From Cryptomeria japonica (lineage: Eukaryota > Streptophyta > Pinopsida > Cupressales > Cupressaceae), in assembly GCF_030272615.1 (NCBI RefSeq), contig NC_081409.1, positions 647,746,468-647,810,467 on the forward strand: a stretch of DNA of 64,000 nt. The letters run 5' to 3'. Position 1 is the first letter of the stretch. Every line of letters starts with the position of its first letter. A program made the translations under genes and the position numbers. The notes beneath the pieces are model-generated. The model had not been told where the DNA came from. It did not search any database and was given only the letters and a program-made list of their open reading frames with translations. Of the stretch, positions 1-10,263 are shown piece by piece.

Positions 1-2
1 CT

Positions 3-131
3 TGTTATGCTTGTAACAAGATTGGACATATTGCAAAATTTTGTAGAAGGTATCATGGTGAGAAGTTGAATTACTTCTTTACCATTAGATGTGTTAAGTT
101 TCACTTAACCGACAGACATTTAATGTGGTAG
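3..131 (+). pseudogene. 3' end of element A gag (CCHC zinc knuckle)
   Basis: The frame starting at base 3 reads C-Y-A-C-N-K-I-G-H-I-A-K-F-C, a perfect CX2CX4HX4C retroviral-type zinc knuckle, and runs to a TAG at 129-131. The same knuckle, with its last Cys changed to Tyr, is the fourth knuckle of the copia gag near 42595-42640. Such knuckles bind the element's genomic RNA. The start of the protein lies outside the window. Confidence 0.7.
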
Positions 132-292
132 TTGAAGGAAATGGCATTGTAAAGCAAGTGTTTTTCACTCTTTTTCACTCATCGAGCATTCAAACTTCCT
201 TAGAGCGCGAAAAACCCGAGCGAAGGCATGCACATCGAGAAGTAAAGCAAATCATTCAAGCATTCAAACCTAAAGGCAGATTAAGGTATTTA
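132..292 (+). other. Leader between gag and ORF X of element A
   Basis: Short non-coding stretch. It resembles 3120-3409 of element B, which holds the same position before ORF X: both have AGAGCG-type motifs, 'cattcaa' runs and end near 'aaggtattta'. Element B inserted at its right end, 5 bp before the ORF X start codon. Confidence 0.5.
288..292 (+). repeat. Left target-site duplication of element B (ATTTA)
   Basis: ATTTA abuts the TG of the 5' LTR at 293 and is repeated exactly at 10255-10259 after the CA of the 3' LTR. Five bp is the normal duplication length for LTR retrotransposons. Confidence 0.9.
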
Positions 293-1442
293 TGTTACTA
301 CTTATCAAATTGCCATTAGTTTTTATAGTCAAAGTCATACTATATACTCTAGTCAGTTAACACTACCGAATCATGCAGTTGGTATACACAGAGAAGTCGG
401 TATGCACAGTCTAGTTGGTTACAGAGGAAAGCAGTTACAAAACGCAGTATACAACGAGCTGTCTATCGAGTATCTTTTTATGTCTACCGAGCAGCAAAGA
501 TGACACACCAAGTTGATATACACCGACTGAAACGTGTTACCAAATACATTGAACCTGGACATGCATATGAAAACGTGTTACAAGATCGAGACACATTTAA
601 CCGTTATCACATTGGAAATTGCACTAGAAGATTGTGTATGATTTCGAGGTCATCTAACCAATGAAATATTTTGTATAGTTATTCATTCGATAAATCATGT
701 TTGTAAGATCCAAGCAATGAATTGGATCACCGTCTTAAGAGATCTATTTATATAGCATGAGTTAAGGGTGTGTGCATGAGTGTAAAAAGACTATTATAGA
801 GACACAGAGGTCACCGAGAAGGTTTTCAGAGAACAGTCGAAGAACAGAGTAAACAAAAGGGTTTACTGAGTTACTATATGGGTTACCGAGGTATGCTATA
901 AGTAAGGTAATCTATTTTGAGCACATAGAATCTGCTATAACATTTCAGATGTAAAGTTGCAGATATTTGTAATGATTTTATTGTAATATTGTGAAGTTGT
1001 AAGAGAAACCTTTAACGGGGTAAAAGACTCTAATCAATTCTATAAATTGTAAAGCCTCTAACCAGGTGCAACATTTAGATTAAGTGTTGTAAAATCCTTT
1101 AGCAAGGTAGATCTAATAGATCTTGTTACTCCTAACAGGGTAAGCTATCAGAAATAGCTAATATGTAGCTCTAACCGAGCACTCTTTATTATTGCATTAG
1201 TGAAGTTGTGGGTGCCATCCCCACCGTAGTTTTTCTCTTTAACCAAGAGTTTCTGCGTAACCAAAATATATGTGTTATGGAGTGAATCATGTATGATTGT
1301 TATCTATTTGTTTTAACTTTATTTTATGTTACTGCACTATTTTGTTTATGCATAACAGTAAAGTTATTATTCAAGAAAAGCTTTGGAGTACTGATTCACC
1401 CCTCCCCTCTCAGTACATTAGCTTTCCATATTGGGCCTAACA
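293..1442 (+). repeat. 5' LTR of element B
   Basis: Starts TGTTACTACT and ends CCTAACA. It aligns end to end with 9106-10254 with one single-base indel. By eye there are about 25 differences: about 15 in 293-543, none in 544-1116, about 10 in 1117-1442. A TATA-like 'tatttatatag' lies near 748 and a C-rich tract just before the 3' end, as in the other copia-type LTRs here. Confidence 0.92.
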
Positions 1443-1444
1443 AT

Positions 1445-1456
1445 TGGTATTAGAGC
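1445..1456 (+). other. Primer-binding site of element B
   Basis: TGGTATTAGAGC lies 2 nt after the 5' LTR. It is one base from TGGTATCAGAGC, the complement of the 3' end of plant initiator Met-tRNA that primes minus-strand synthesis in many plant LTR elements. Confidence 0.85.
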
Positions 1457-1500
1457 TTGAATCTTAGAAAAGGGTTTAACTACCTAAAGAGAAAGATCTT

Positions 1501-2784
1501 ATCAATGTAAGGCTACAAACAATCTCGGAGGATTGTGTATCTGCAAGAAGAGTTGGATCATGCTAATCAAATGATTGTAGACATGCAAAGGCAAATGCAA
1601 AATCTCTGAAAGTAAGAAGAAGATTATTTGATGATTTGCAGGACTCTCAAGAGTTAGTGGAACAAATTGAGACATCATCTGAGAACAGTATATCTGAAGA
1701 GACTGAAGAAATGATTGGAGTATTGAAAGAAAAGAACTAAGCACTGGCTGATCAACTAAAAGCAATGAAAAGAGAACATGAACATTTTAGCACACAAATG
1801 ACTGAAAATCTAGATGCATTAAGGATAGCTAAGGATAAAGCAAGAGATCTAGAAAGAGAGAAACAACAACTTGAAGTCTTAGTATCTGATAAAAATGATG
1901 AAATCATAAGGTTGACTAGGATTCAACAAAATATGACAGATCGACTAGGTTATGCACATCATGAAGCAATTATGAAGAATGATGAAAATCAAGCATTGAA
2001 ATTTGAAGTATCAAGGTTGACCGATAAACTTGAAACAAAGAAGAAATCCAAAGAAACACTGAAGAAGAGTTATGAAGCATCAAAGATGTTGGATGAGCAA
2101 CTAAATACAAGAAGACCCAACAAAGATGCAAGACTTGGTTACAAAGGAAAAGACTCTACCGAGAAAGGAATTCATACCACCGAGAGAGGAGAATCATCAA
2201 AGCAAGCTGGAAAAAGGAATAACATAAAAAAAAAAAAGCCTATTTACTACTACTATGGAAATCAAGGTCACACTGCCAACATGTGCCAAATCAGAAAAGG
2301 TAAGCAACTGGATATCACCAAGTCCAATGGGTATTGTTATAATTGCAATAAATACGGTCACACATTTAACCAATGTAGGATAAAGTCTGTTAACAACTAT
2401 CAGAAGGAAAAATACAAAGGGTTTTGTAGAAACTGCAATAGATATGGACATAGTACTGAGAAGTGTTAGCTTAAGCAAAAGAACTACATGTGGTCTGCAC
2501 ACCGAGCAAACACTAGAGGTTACCGAACTCACACAGATCCTTACCGACAATATGCAACAGTACCATGGGATTACAATACAAGGATATGGTGTGAATGTTG
2601 TGGAAGATATGGACATATTAGTGCTAATTGTTTTATAAGGTTTGGAATGAACAACCAAAGATCATGGAGAAATCCTGGTATGGCATGTTTTCATTGTCAC
2701 AAAGTTGGACACTTTGCTGGAGATTGCAGAGATCAACCTAGAAAAGACATTGAAGAAATAATAGAAAAATTAAAGATGATTTGA
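1501..2784 (+). pseudogene. Element B gag: coiled coil plus five CCHC knuckles
   Basis: Begins about 50 bp after the primer site. The first 260 bp need frame changes and hold a stop just before 1741. The main frame 1765-2469 encodes a Lys/Glu-rich coiled coil (about 120 residues), a Ser/Thr/Lys linker and zinc knuckles. Knuckle 1 is degenerate (Cys to Tyr). Knuckle 2 is at 2335-2376 and knuckle 3 at 2425-2466. A TAG at 2467-2469 follows directly. In the same frame knuckles 4 (2590-2631) and 5 (2686-2727) follow, up to a TGA at 2782-2784. The UBN2-type capsid region usual at the N terminus of plant copia gag is not recognisable. Homologous to the gags at 20880-21960 and 41630-42660. Confidence 0.75.
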
Positions 2785-2998
2785 AAAAAGAAGGAAGTTG
2801 TGTCAAATGAAGAATGCACCTTACCTACCGAGTTAGGTGCACCTATTCCAAATTAATCAGTAAAGGTATGAAGGGACTGCATTCTCTGAAGGATAAAATC
2901 ATAACTGTTCCTATTCCATTATGTACTAAATTCAAAATCTGCATAGTTAAGATGTATTAGTAAGTTTGAAATTCTATCAAAGTCTTTGAAGCACTTTA

Positions 2999-3050
2999 CA
3001 GGAAACCTGTCAAGTCGATGAATACAGGAAGCCTGTCAAGTCGGTAAATG
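2999..3050 (+). repeat. 26-bp direct repeat, two copies
   Basis: Two imperfect copies (2999-3024 and 3025-3050) share 'caggaa-cctgtcaagtcg-t'. They lie between gag and ORF X of element B, with no evident function. Confidence 0.7.
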
Positions 3051-3419
3051 AAGGAAATTTGGTTACTCGGTTAAAACAAAAAGGAGAGTAAATCGGTTAA
3101 AGGTGAACTGAGTGCATTTAATGTTTTTGACCTAACCCACATGGAGCCCAATAAGGTATTTTGTGTACTTAAAAGCATTTTCGCGGTCATTTACACTTAC
3201 CAAGTTTTCGAAAGAGCAGAGCAGAGCGATTCCAAGGCGATCAAACCTCATTCAGAGCGAATTCAAGGTATTTACATCAAATCTCATCGCACTGTTAAGC
3301 TAGCTTACCGATCTTATCAAATTGTTATTATCTGCTGAGTGTGAAGCGTCTGTCGTTTGAAATTCTGAAACTCTAAGGACTCTTTACTAGTTTTTACCTA
3401 AAATCTTAAATGGCACCCA

Positions 3420-3424
3420 AGATC
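3420..3424 (+). repeat. Left target-site duplication of solo LTR (AGATC)
   Basis: AGATC immediately before the LTR is repeated at 5379-5383 immediately after it. The pair lies inside codons 4-5 of ORF X. Confidence 0.9.
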
Positions 3425-3730
3425 TGTAATATCCCACTAATTTTTTTTTTGTTTTTAAGCCAATAAAAATTCAACCACAACAAGTAACCCGTTAAGGTTA
3501 GATGAATAAACCAAATAACTGAAAGGGAATCCTTCCACCTTTTGTTCACCGAGAGCCCAGACTGGGAGGGTGAGAGCATACGGTGTTCTGGGGATCGTCA
3601 GCAAATATAATCAAACTGAAAATTACAATGCATGGGCGGCAAGCCAACCCCTTCTGCTTATCCAGCAGGATAGAAAACAACACTTGGCGGTAAACTGGCC
3701 AAGGGAAAATTACAAGGAAATGAAGCTCAA

Positions 3731-3897
3731 TCACTCTACCGCGTATTTTAGCGGGAGGACATTACATTAAACAATCACTCTACCGTATGTTTCAGCGGGA
3801 GGACCATAGCATTGAACTTATCACTCAACCACTTATTCAGTGGGAGGACATTACATTAAACCATCACTCTACTGCATATTTCAGCGGGAGGACTATT
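3731..3897 (-). repeat. Tandem repeat, four units of 43-46 bp, in the solo LTR
   Basis: Units begin at 3731, 3775, 3821 and 3864. Each carries TCACTC, then ACC, then a TTCAGCGGGAGGAC-like block. Related arrays occur at the matching place in the LTRs at 45056-45180 and 48835-48965, so the array is a family feature. Confidence 0.85.
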
Positions 3898-5135
3898 TAT
3901 CAAAGAAAACTGAATTACAAAACTGAGAAGGCGGCAAGCCAGCCTCTTCCACTTCTGCAGTGGGAATTACAAATAAAAGTAGATAGAATGGGATGCTTAG
4001 TACTACTGAAACAACCTTACAATATGGAGATGAGATGAGAAGATTAACCACTGGTTTCTACACAATACTGTAATTTTCTGTTACACTGTTCTGCAGGCTG
4101 AAAGTACAGTTTCAGCAGCCCATGAAAACATGAAAATAGTCATAACTCACTCAATTTTTACTCGATTTGATTCAAGTCAAGCCCAATCCCACTGTACATC
4201 TAATACAATGACGACCAATCACAACCACACCCCAAACAACCTTTTTTTAATTTTGCATGCATCCCAATGCAACCCAAAAAACCCACGCCTAGACTAGGAA
4301 TTTTGATTTTGCATAATTAAATCAATACTCAAACAAACGTGCTAAAAACTTACAAACCTATTTGCCAGTGCTGGGAAGGAAGATAGGAATGGTACCCATA
4401 ACTGTCAGACGCTCCAGCAGAGAGATGTGAGCAAAAATGTGTTTCAGCCACAGGCAAAACCAGCAAGTCTAGAATCGTTGCAACACCAAGATGTCTATGG
4501 CAAAGCTCTGAAAATGATAGAAGAATACAAGGCACAGCTAGGTACTGTATTTCAAGTATGAAACCGGGTAGCACTAGGGAGATGCACTCCGAAGCCTCAA
4601 GTTCTGTCACCAATCCGGCAGCATAACATTATAGATTTTCAAGATGATCCAAATGGGAACCCAAGCCTCATATTTATAACTTCATTCTTCAAATTCAAAT
4701 GACATCCCTCCAAATTCCACGCTTGCATTTGAATTTCATTCCACTTACATGTGGACCCAAGTGTAGCGCCCATTCTCCTAAGTCAAAAGTCACGTCCAAG
4801 GAAAGGGAGGACCCACGTTAAACACTTAGGCACATATTAGCAATGCAAAGTGAAATAATATCCCTTCTAAAATATTTCTCATTCCATAAAACAATTGAAT
4901 TTCGCCAAATTTAGGATTAAATATGCATTAATCCCAAATTTAATAAACCAGTAGCCAATAAATAGATTAATTAAATATTAACCTTAGGATAAGGAAATAA
5001 TATTTAATTATGTTGCAAATGTCTCCCGCACTAATTATTATCACCACCAAGATGAAATTGAGCCCAGACGACCACAGACTGCTACAGAATTCAGAACCCT
5101 GTCTACTGCCAAAAATAGAATTGTGCCACCCAGCC

Positions 5136-5155
5136 ACTTACTAAAAATAGTAAGT
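5136..5155. repeat. 20-bp palindrome, copy 2 of the chromovirus U3
   Basis: ACTTACTAAAAATAGTAAGT: 8-bp arms around an AAAA centre. It lies 223 bp from the LTR start, exactly as its counterpart does at 47590-47609. Confidence 0.85.
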
Positions 5156-5249
5156 CAAGAATTAATGCTCAGAAAAATATGATCATCGCGTCTGGAGGCA
5201 AAGCAAGGAGGGCTCAGTAGGATAGTTGTACCAGAATGGTCATTCCCTG

Positions 5250-5269
5250 ACTTACTAAAAATAGTAAGT
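5250..5269. repeat. 20-bp palindrome, copy 1 of the chromovirus U3
   Basis: Same 20 bp as 5136-5155, 109 bp from the LTR start. The matching copy in the + strand LTR is at 47476-47495. Confidence 0.85.
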
Positions 5270-5378
5270 CCTCGTTTCATCGATGCTAGACCCTGATTAT
5301 TCATTCCACCTAACATACGGGTCTCAGGAATAGGCTAATGGACCACTGAAAGAGCGTCATTGAGAAGGGGACGTTACA

Positions 5379-5383
5379 AGATC
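5379..5383 (+). repeat. Right target-site duplication of solo LTR (AGATC)
   Basis: Second copy of AGATC. ORF X resumes directly after it. Confidence 0.9.
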
Positions 5384-7399
5384 CAAGATCCCATTATTGT
5401 CAAGAACGTAGAGAAGCCCTCATTGAAATACTCTTTGACTCCTAAAGTCGCCTCCGAACTGGATGACAAAACCGCCTTTTCACTCATTCCGGATCGAGTC
5501 TTGTTAGTCGAAGATGTGAGATTCTTCACCAAATGTTGTGTTGAAGAACTCGGTCATGTTGAAATAAGAGACACCTATGATGAACTATGTACCGATGGTG
5601 TATTAAACAACAAGTATGAATACATCAGAATCAAAGGATTGACTGAAGCCCTAACCTATCCTCGTGTGTTCAAGCCCCAATGGGTCAAGTTTGTTTTGAG
5701 CAGAGTTCACGATGATTTCATGTGGCTAGAAGAGCAACCATTTAAAATCACCAAGAAAATCATTCATGTGATCACCGGTTATCTGATCTATGATCATGCA
5801 CGAGCTCAAAAGATGATATCACAAAAGGAATTGATCAGTTCAACCGGAGTGGAATCTAATTACAGAGGACTAAAATTGAACAATATCATTGATGCAGAAC
5901 TTAATTTTTCTATTAGAGTAATCGGTTACTGTTTCTTCCAATCAGCAAGGGAAAACAGTGTACCTTGTGCAGCAGTTGACTTAGCTTATAAAATTGTGAA
6001 AAAGGGAATGAAAGTTGACTTATGTGAAGTGTTATTGAAGAACCTATCTGAGAATCTGAACACAATAAGGAAGCCAAAGAAGAACAACTCGGCAAATACT
6101 TTGAAGTTTGGTTCACTTCTTGTATGCATGTTTTTCTACTTTGAAAAATCCTCTCCATCAGTCGGTAAAGTAGTTTGGGAGCTACACCGACCAATCACCC
6201 ATCAGATTAATGACTTTATCAAGAAACTAGGTGATAATTTTAATGACATAATGGATGATTATTTCAGTAAATTTCAAGACAAGATGCACAACAGGTACCG
6301 AATTCCACCCCAGCTAGTGGAGAAATATAAAGATGATATATGCTTTGAGGTAGACACTGACTACTGTTATGTGAATGCTGTGGAACCAAGGACTCAATCT
6401 TTGCCACCTATGGGTTACGAGATTGACTTTGACATCACACAACAGAAAATTGATGCATTTATTACATTACCAAGGCATGCTACCGAGTTGAGGTATGGAA
6501 CCTATGAAGAAGTGAAGGGAAAAGTAAAAATGAGCATTGTAGTACCCAAAGCTACAAGAAAAGAAACAAAGATGATAAAAGTTTTAACGGAGAAATTCAG
6601 AGAAGATTCTTACTCCACACCTGTCAAAGGCACTCTTGCCATCACCGAAGATGAATCAGAAGCTTAAGAGGCAGCTATAACACTGAGCACCAAATTGCCT
6701 AAGGGTAAAATGTTTAAAAGAAAGAAACAGGACACTTCAAAGGCCCTACCGACTCCTCCAACAAAGAGACCTAATACAAGAGCATCAACTGCATCATCGA
6801 GTAAGAAACAAAAGAGTGTTACTGCTCCCAAGGTAACCAAGACCTACAAGAAATCTACTCGGAGACTCATTTTGGCAAAAGAGTCTAGTGATACAGAATC
6901 TGAAGATGCAAACAAATTCCAGAGTGTCAAGAGCAAGAAGGTAAATATACATAGTGTTGAAAATTTTTGTGCCAATCTGAAAGAATATGGCGGATTTGGT
7001 TCCTTTAGATATGTCAAGTATGAAACTAGAAATAATGATGAGAAGAGACAAATTGAAGAAGTTGTCATCTGCACACTTCTAAAGTTCCGGTTAGCTCCAT
7101 TGGAACTAGTAAAGTCACTTCCAAATGAACTTTACTTACATATTGATAATAGGTGGAAGTATGCAATGGAATCAGAGAAACAAATCAGAGAAAGAAGTCT
7201 AGTCCATCTATTTCCTGATATGTCTGTAGTAGAAATAAAGCAACATTTGACAACCTACAATTCAAAATTTCTTGTCAAACAGAGAGCCTTAAAACTGATG
7301 AATGGGCTATATATTGACGTAGAGAATGAGATAAAAACAAAATGGTAGGAAATCTTCAAAATAAAGGATGCCGGTGAACAATCTATAGTTGAAATTGTT

Positions 7400-7462
7400 G
7401 ATGTCACCGAGCACGATCCTGATGTCACCGAGCATGGTCTTGATGTTACCGAACAAGACCCG
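7400..7462 (+). repeat. In-frame 21-bp tandem repeat in ORF X, three units
   Basis: Units 7400-7420, 7421-7441 and 7442-7462 encode seven-residue repeats of the form D-V-T-E-(H/Q)-x-x. They belong to the acidic linker of ORF X, where ACCGAG (Thr-Glu) recurs many times. Confidence 0.8.
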
Positions 7463-9050
7463 GCTGACACTATTCAAATAGATAAAGATGTCATGGATAC
7501 AGAGGAACCAGAGCAGGAAATGATAGAAGGCACTACATATGCAAAACTTGTATCTAGTGAATCCGTTTTAGAACAAGTTCAGCCTTATCCACCAATCACT
7601 CAACATGTCTCTACCGAAGCTCCTTAGGATATAGCACAAGGCACCAAAGGTCACAAGTATACAATAGGAGAAGATACTACTCTAAGACAGACCTCTCAAG
7701 CACCTTCGAGCATCGAAAATGTAGCAGCTGAGACACCCAGTACCGAGACACCAAAAGACACCACCGCAGCTATAGGAACCGACGAAAGTGTTGCCTCTAC
7801 CGAGCAACCTACCGAGGGTCAGCAAGCCTCTCAAGCTATTGTCTTGGTCCAACCGACCAAAGGTAAAGAGAAGAAGGAGAAAAGCATAGTTTCAAAGTTG
7901 ATTTATCTAAACCAACAGTGTTGCCCAATGTGGATATATCAAAATTAAAGGGGCAAGCACTCATTGATTTCGGTGAACTATGCAAAGCATAGGCCGAACA
8001 AGAAAAACAGATGGCCATACAAAAGAAGAATAAAGTACTTCAAAAGGTGAAGACACTGCTATCAAATATGCTACCAACAGCTACAGTATCAACCGATGCA
8101 GCCATCCACATTCAATTGGATGAACTTCTTAATCAAATAGAAACATCCGGAGTTGATGCATCTGAGTATTTGAGCAAGCTAAAAGACAAGAAGCTTACTA
8201 CAAAAATGATAGAAGAGGTACAAAAAGTTCTAGCTATTGGCAAAGTCAAACTTGTCAAATTCATTGCTGAGTTGTCCCCTCAACTCAAGCACATTCTTTA
8301 TTTATTTCAGAAACTCTGTACATTTTCTATATTCATTAAAGACATTAAGAATAAAACTGATGCAATTGAGAAAGAGATCACCGATCTCTCAAATAAGTTG
8401 ACCCAAGAGCCCAATTCATTTCAAAAAATTTATACCAAGCTTCAACAGCTCATGGCTCAACAATTGGAACTAAGAAATGAAGAACATAAGATTAGGATGG
8501 ATATAATGACACTCCAGACATTATTTCTTCCTCATCTTTCATCAGTTCAAGAATAGATTAACCGAGCCACACGCCTATCTACTACAGAAGAGGGAAGCAC
8601 TCTTGATGGCTTAATATCACTATTGGCTGATATTCAAGCACAAAATTCTTTAATGGAAAGTGTAAAGGATGCACTCTCTGTCGCTCTCACTGACACCCGG
8701 AAAAAGTACAAATCCATTTTTGACCAGTTACCACCCTCGGATGGAAATTAAGTTTTTGATGTTTGTCAAAAAGGGGGAGTAATACAATATATTTGGGGAG
8801 TAATATAGTTTTGGTGATACAGTTTTGATATAGTATTCAGAGTATTGTATACAGGGGGAGTATACCGAGCAGAGTATGCAGAGTATCCAAGGACAGTAAG
8901 CAAGAGCACACAAGCACAGAATCGAGCATGCAAAATCAGAGTTATGTACAGTATAATGATAAGGGGAGTATATTTGAATATACTATTTCATTGACTATTG
9001 CATATACTGTCAAGTATAGTCATTTTGCAAAGTATATAGATTTTTGAGTT

Positions 9051-9151
9051 ATGACTTTGAAAGTAGTTTTTGTCAAAGATCTCAACTAATGTCAAAAGGG
9101 GAGATTGTTACTACTTATCAAATTGCCATTAGTTTTTATATTCAAAGTCAT
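9051..9151 (+). promoter_or_regulatory. Polypurine tract of element B within an inverted repeat
   Basis: The tract AAAAGGGGAGA (about 9094-9104) lies just before the 3' LTR at 9106 and would prime plus-strand synthesis. It is flanked by perfect 11-bp arms, ATGACTTTGAA (9051-9061) and TTCAAAGTCAT (9141-9151), so the tract and the first bases of the LTR sit in a loop of 79 nt. Other purine tracts occur near 8770 and 8855. Confidence 0.75.
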
Positions 9152-10254
9152 ACTATATACTCTAGTCGGTTAACACTATCGAATCATGCAGTCGGTATAC
9201 ATAGAGAAGTCGGTATGCACAGTCTAGTCAGTTATAGAGGAAAGCAGTCACAGAACGCAGTATACACCGAGCTGTCTACCGAGTATCTTTTTATGTCTAC
9301 CGAGCAGCAAAGATGACACACCAAGTTGATATACACTGAGTGAAACGTGTTACCAGATACATTGAACCTGGACATGCATATGAAAACGTGTTACAAGATC
9401 GAGACACATTTAACCGTTATCACATTGGAAATTGCACTAGAAGATTGTGTATGATTTCGAGGTCATCTAACCAATGAAATATTTTGTATAGTTATTCATT
9501 CGATAAATCATGTTTGTAAGATCCAAGCAATGAATTGGATCACCGTCTTAAGAGATCTATTTATATAGCATGAGTTAAGGGTGTGTGCATGAGTGTAAAA
9601 AGACTATTATAGAGACACAGAGGTCACCGAGAAGGTTTTCAGAGAACAGTCGAAGAACAGAGTAAACAAAAGGGTTTACTGAGTTACTATATGGGTTACC
9701 GAGGTATGCTATAAGTAAGGTAATCTATTTTGAGCACATAGAATCTGCTATAACATTTCAGATGTAAAGTTGCAGATATTTGTAATGATTTTATTGTAAT
9801 ATTGTGAAGTTGTAAGAGAAACCTTTAACGGGGTAAAAGACTCTAATCAATTCTATAAATTGTAAAGCCTCTAACCAGGTGCAACATTTAGATTAAGTGT
9901 TGTAAAATCCTTTAGCAAGGTAGATCTAACAGATCTTGTTACTCCTAACAGGGTAAGCTATCAGAAATAGCTAATATGTAGCTCTAACCGAGCACTCTTT
10001 ATTATTGCAGTAGTGAAGTTGTGGGTGCCATCCCCACCGCAGTTTTTCTCTCTATCCAAGAGTTTTTGCATAACCAAAATATATGTTTATGGAGTGAATC
10101 ATGTATGATTGTTATCTATTTGTTTTAACTTTATTTTATGTTACTGCACTATTTTGTTTATGCATAACAGTAAAGTTATTATTCAAGAAAAGTTTTGGAG
10201 TACTGATTCACCCCTCCCCTCTCAGTACATTAGCTTTCCATATTGCGCCTAACA
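9106..10254 (+). repeat. 3' LTR of element B
   Basis: TGTTACTACT...CCTAACA, matching 293-1442. The C-rich tract is at about 10210-10220 and the ATTTA target duplication follows at 10255-10259. Confidence 0.92.
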
Positions 10255-10259
10255 ATTTA
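10255..10259 (+). repeat. Right target-site duplication of element B (ATTTA)
   Basis: Exact copy of 288-292. The ATG of element A's ORF X begins 5 bp further on at 10264. Confidence 0.9.
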
Positions 10260-10263
10260 TACA

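Larger units (their letters stand above)
3425..5378 (-). mobile_element. Solo LTR of a Ty3/gypsy chromovirus
   Basis: Starts TGTAATATCCC and ends GACGTTACA, flanked by AGATC on both sides, with no internal element sequence: a solo LTR left by LTR-LTR recombination. It is the reverse complement of the LTR at 47367-49259, which follows a chromodomain integrase, so it lies in minus orientation. It contains 44-bp tandem repeats (3731-3897) and two copies of a 20-bp palindrome (5136-5155, 5250-5269). Confidence 0.92.
3410..8750 (+). pseudogene. ORF X of element B, split by a solo LTR
   Basis: Product not recognised. The ATG is at 3410-3412. After five codons a solo LTR (3425-5378) interrupts the gene, and the frame resumes at 5384. 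It runs open to a TAA at 6665-6667, then 6695-7345 up to a TAG, then a Thr/Glu/Pro-rich acidic stretch with further stops, then 8011-8556 and on to about 8750. Visible regions: an N-terminal part of about 400 residues with the motif LSRVHDDFMWLEE followed by KITKKIIH; a Lys/Arg/Ser-rich region (6700-6880) that could be a nuclear signal; an acidic Thr-Glu repeat region (7400-7860); and a Leu/Lys/Glu-rich helical C terminus. It occupies the place of pol. Homologues: 10264-13743, 18690-20319 and 23326-25572. Confidence 0.7.
293..10254 (+). mobile_element. Element B: complete non-autonomous copia-like LTR element with ORF X
   Basis: Complete element: LTRs 293-1442 and 9106-10254, both TG...CA, a Met-tRNA-type primer site at 1445-1456, a polypurine tract ending at 9105 and ATTTA duplications on both sides. 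The interior holds a coiled-coil, many-knuckle gag (about 1501-2784) and ORF X (3410-8750), but no recognisable pol. A solo chromovirus LTR (3425-5378) sits in ORF X. Without that insertion the element would be about 8.0 kb. It lies within element A, just before A's own ORF X. Confidence 0.9.

Noticed and set aside
2335-2727. Host zinc-finger (CCHC) protein gene
   Set aside because: The knuckles sit between a coiled coil and a retroelement leader, just after an LTR and primer site; they are retrotransposon gag.
3731-3897. CRISPR-like array
   Set aside because: Four units without distinct spacers, inside a plant LTR and repeated at the same place in related LTRs.
4350-4613. 87-codon minus-strand frame resembling a signal-peptide protein
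   Set aside because: Lies within the solo LTR; the matching stretch in the LTR at 47367-49259 does not keep the frame.
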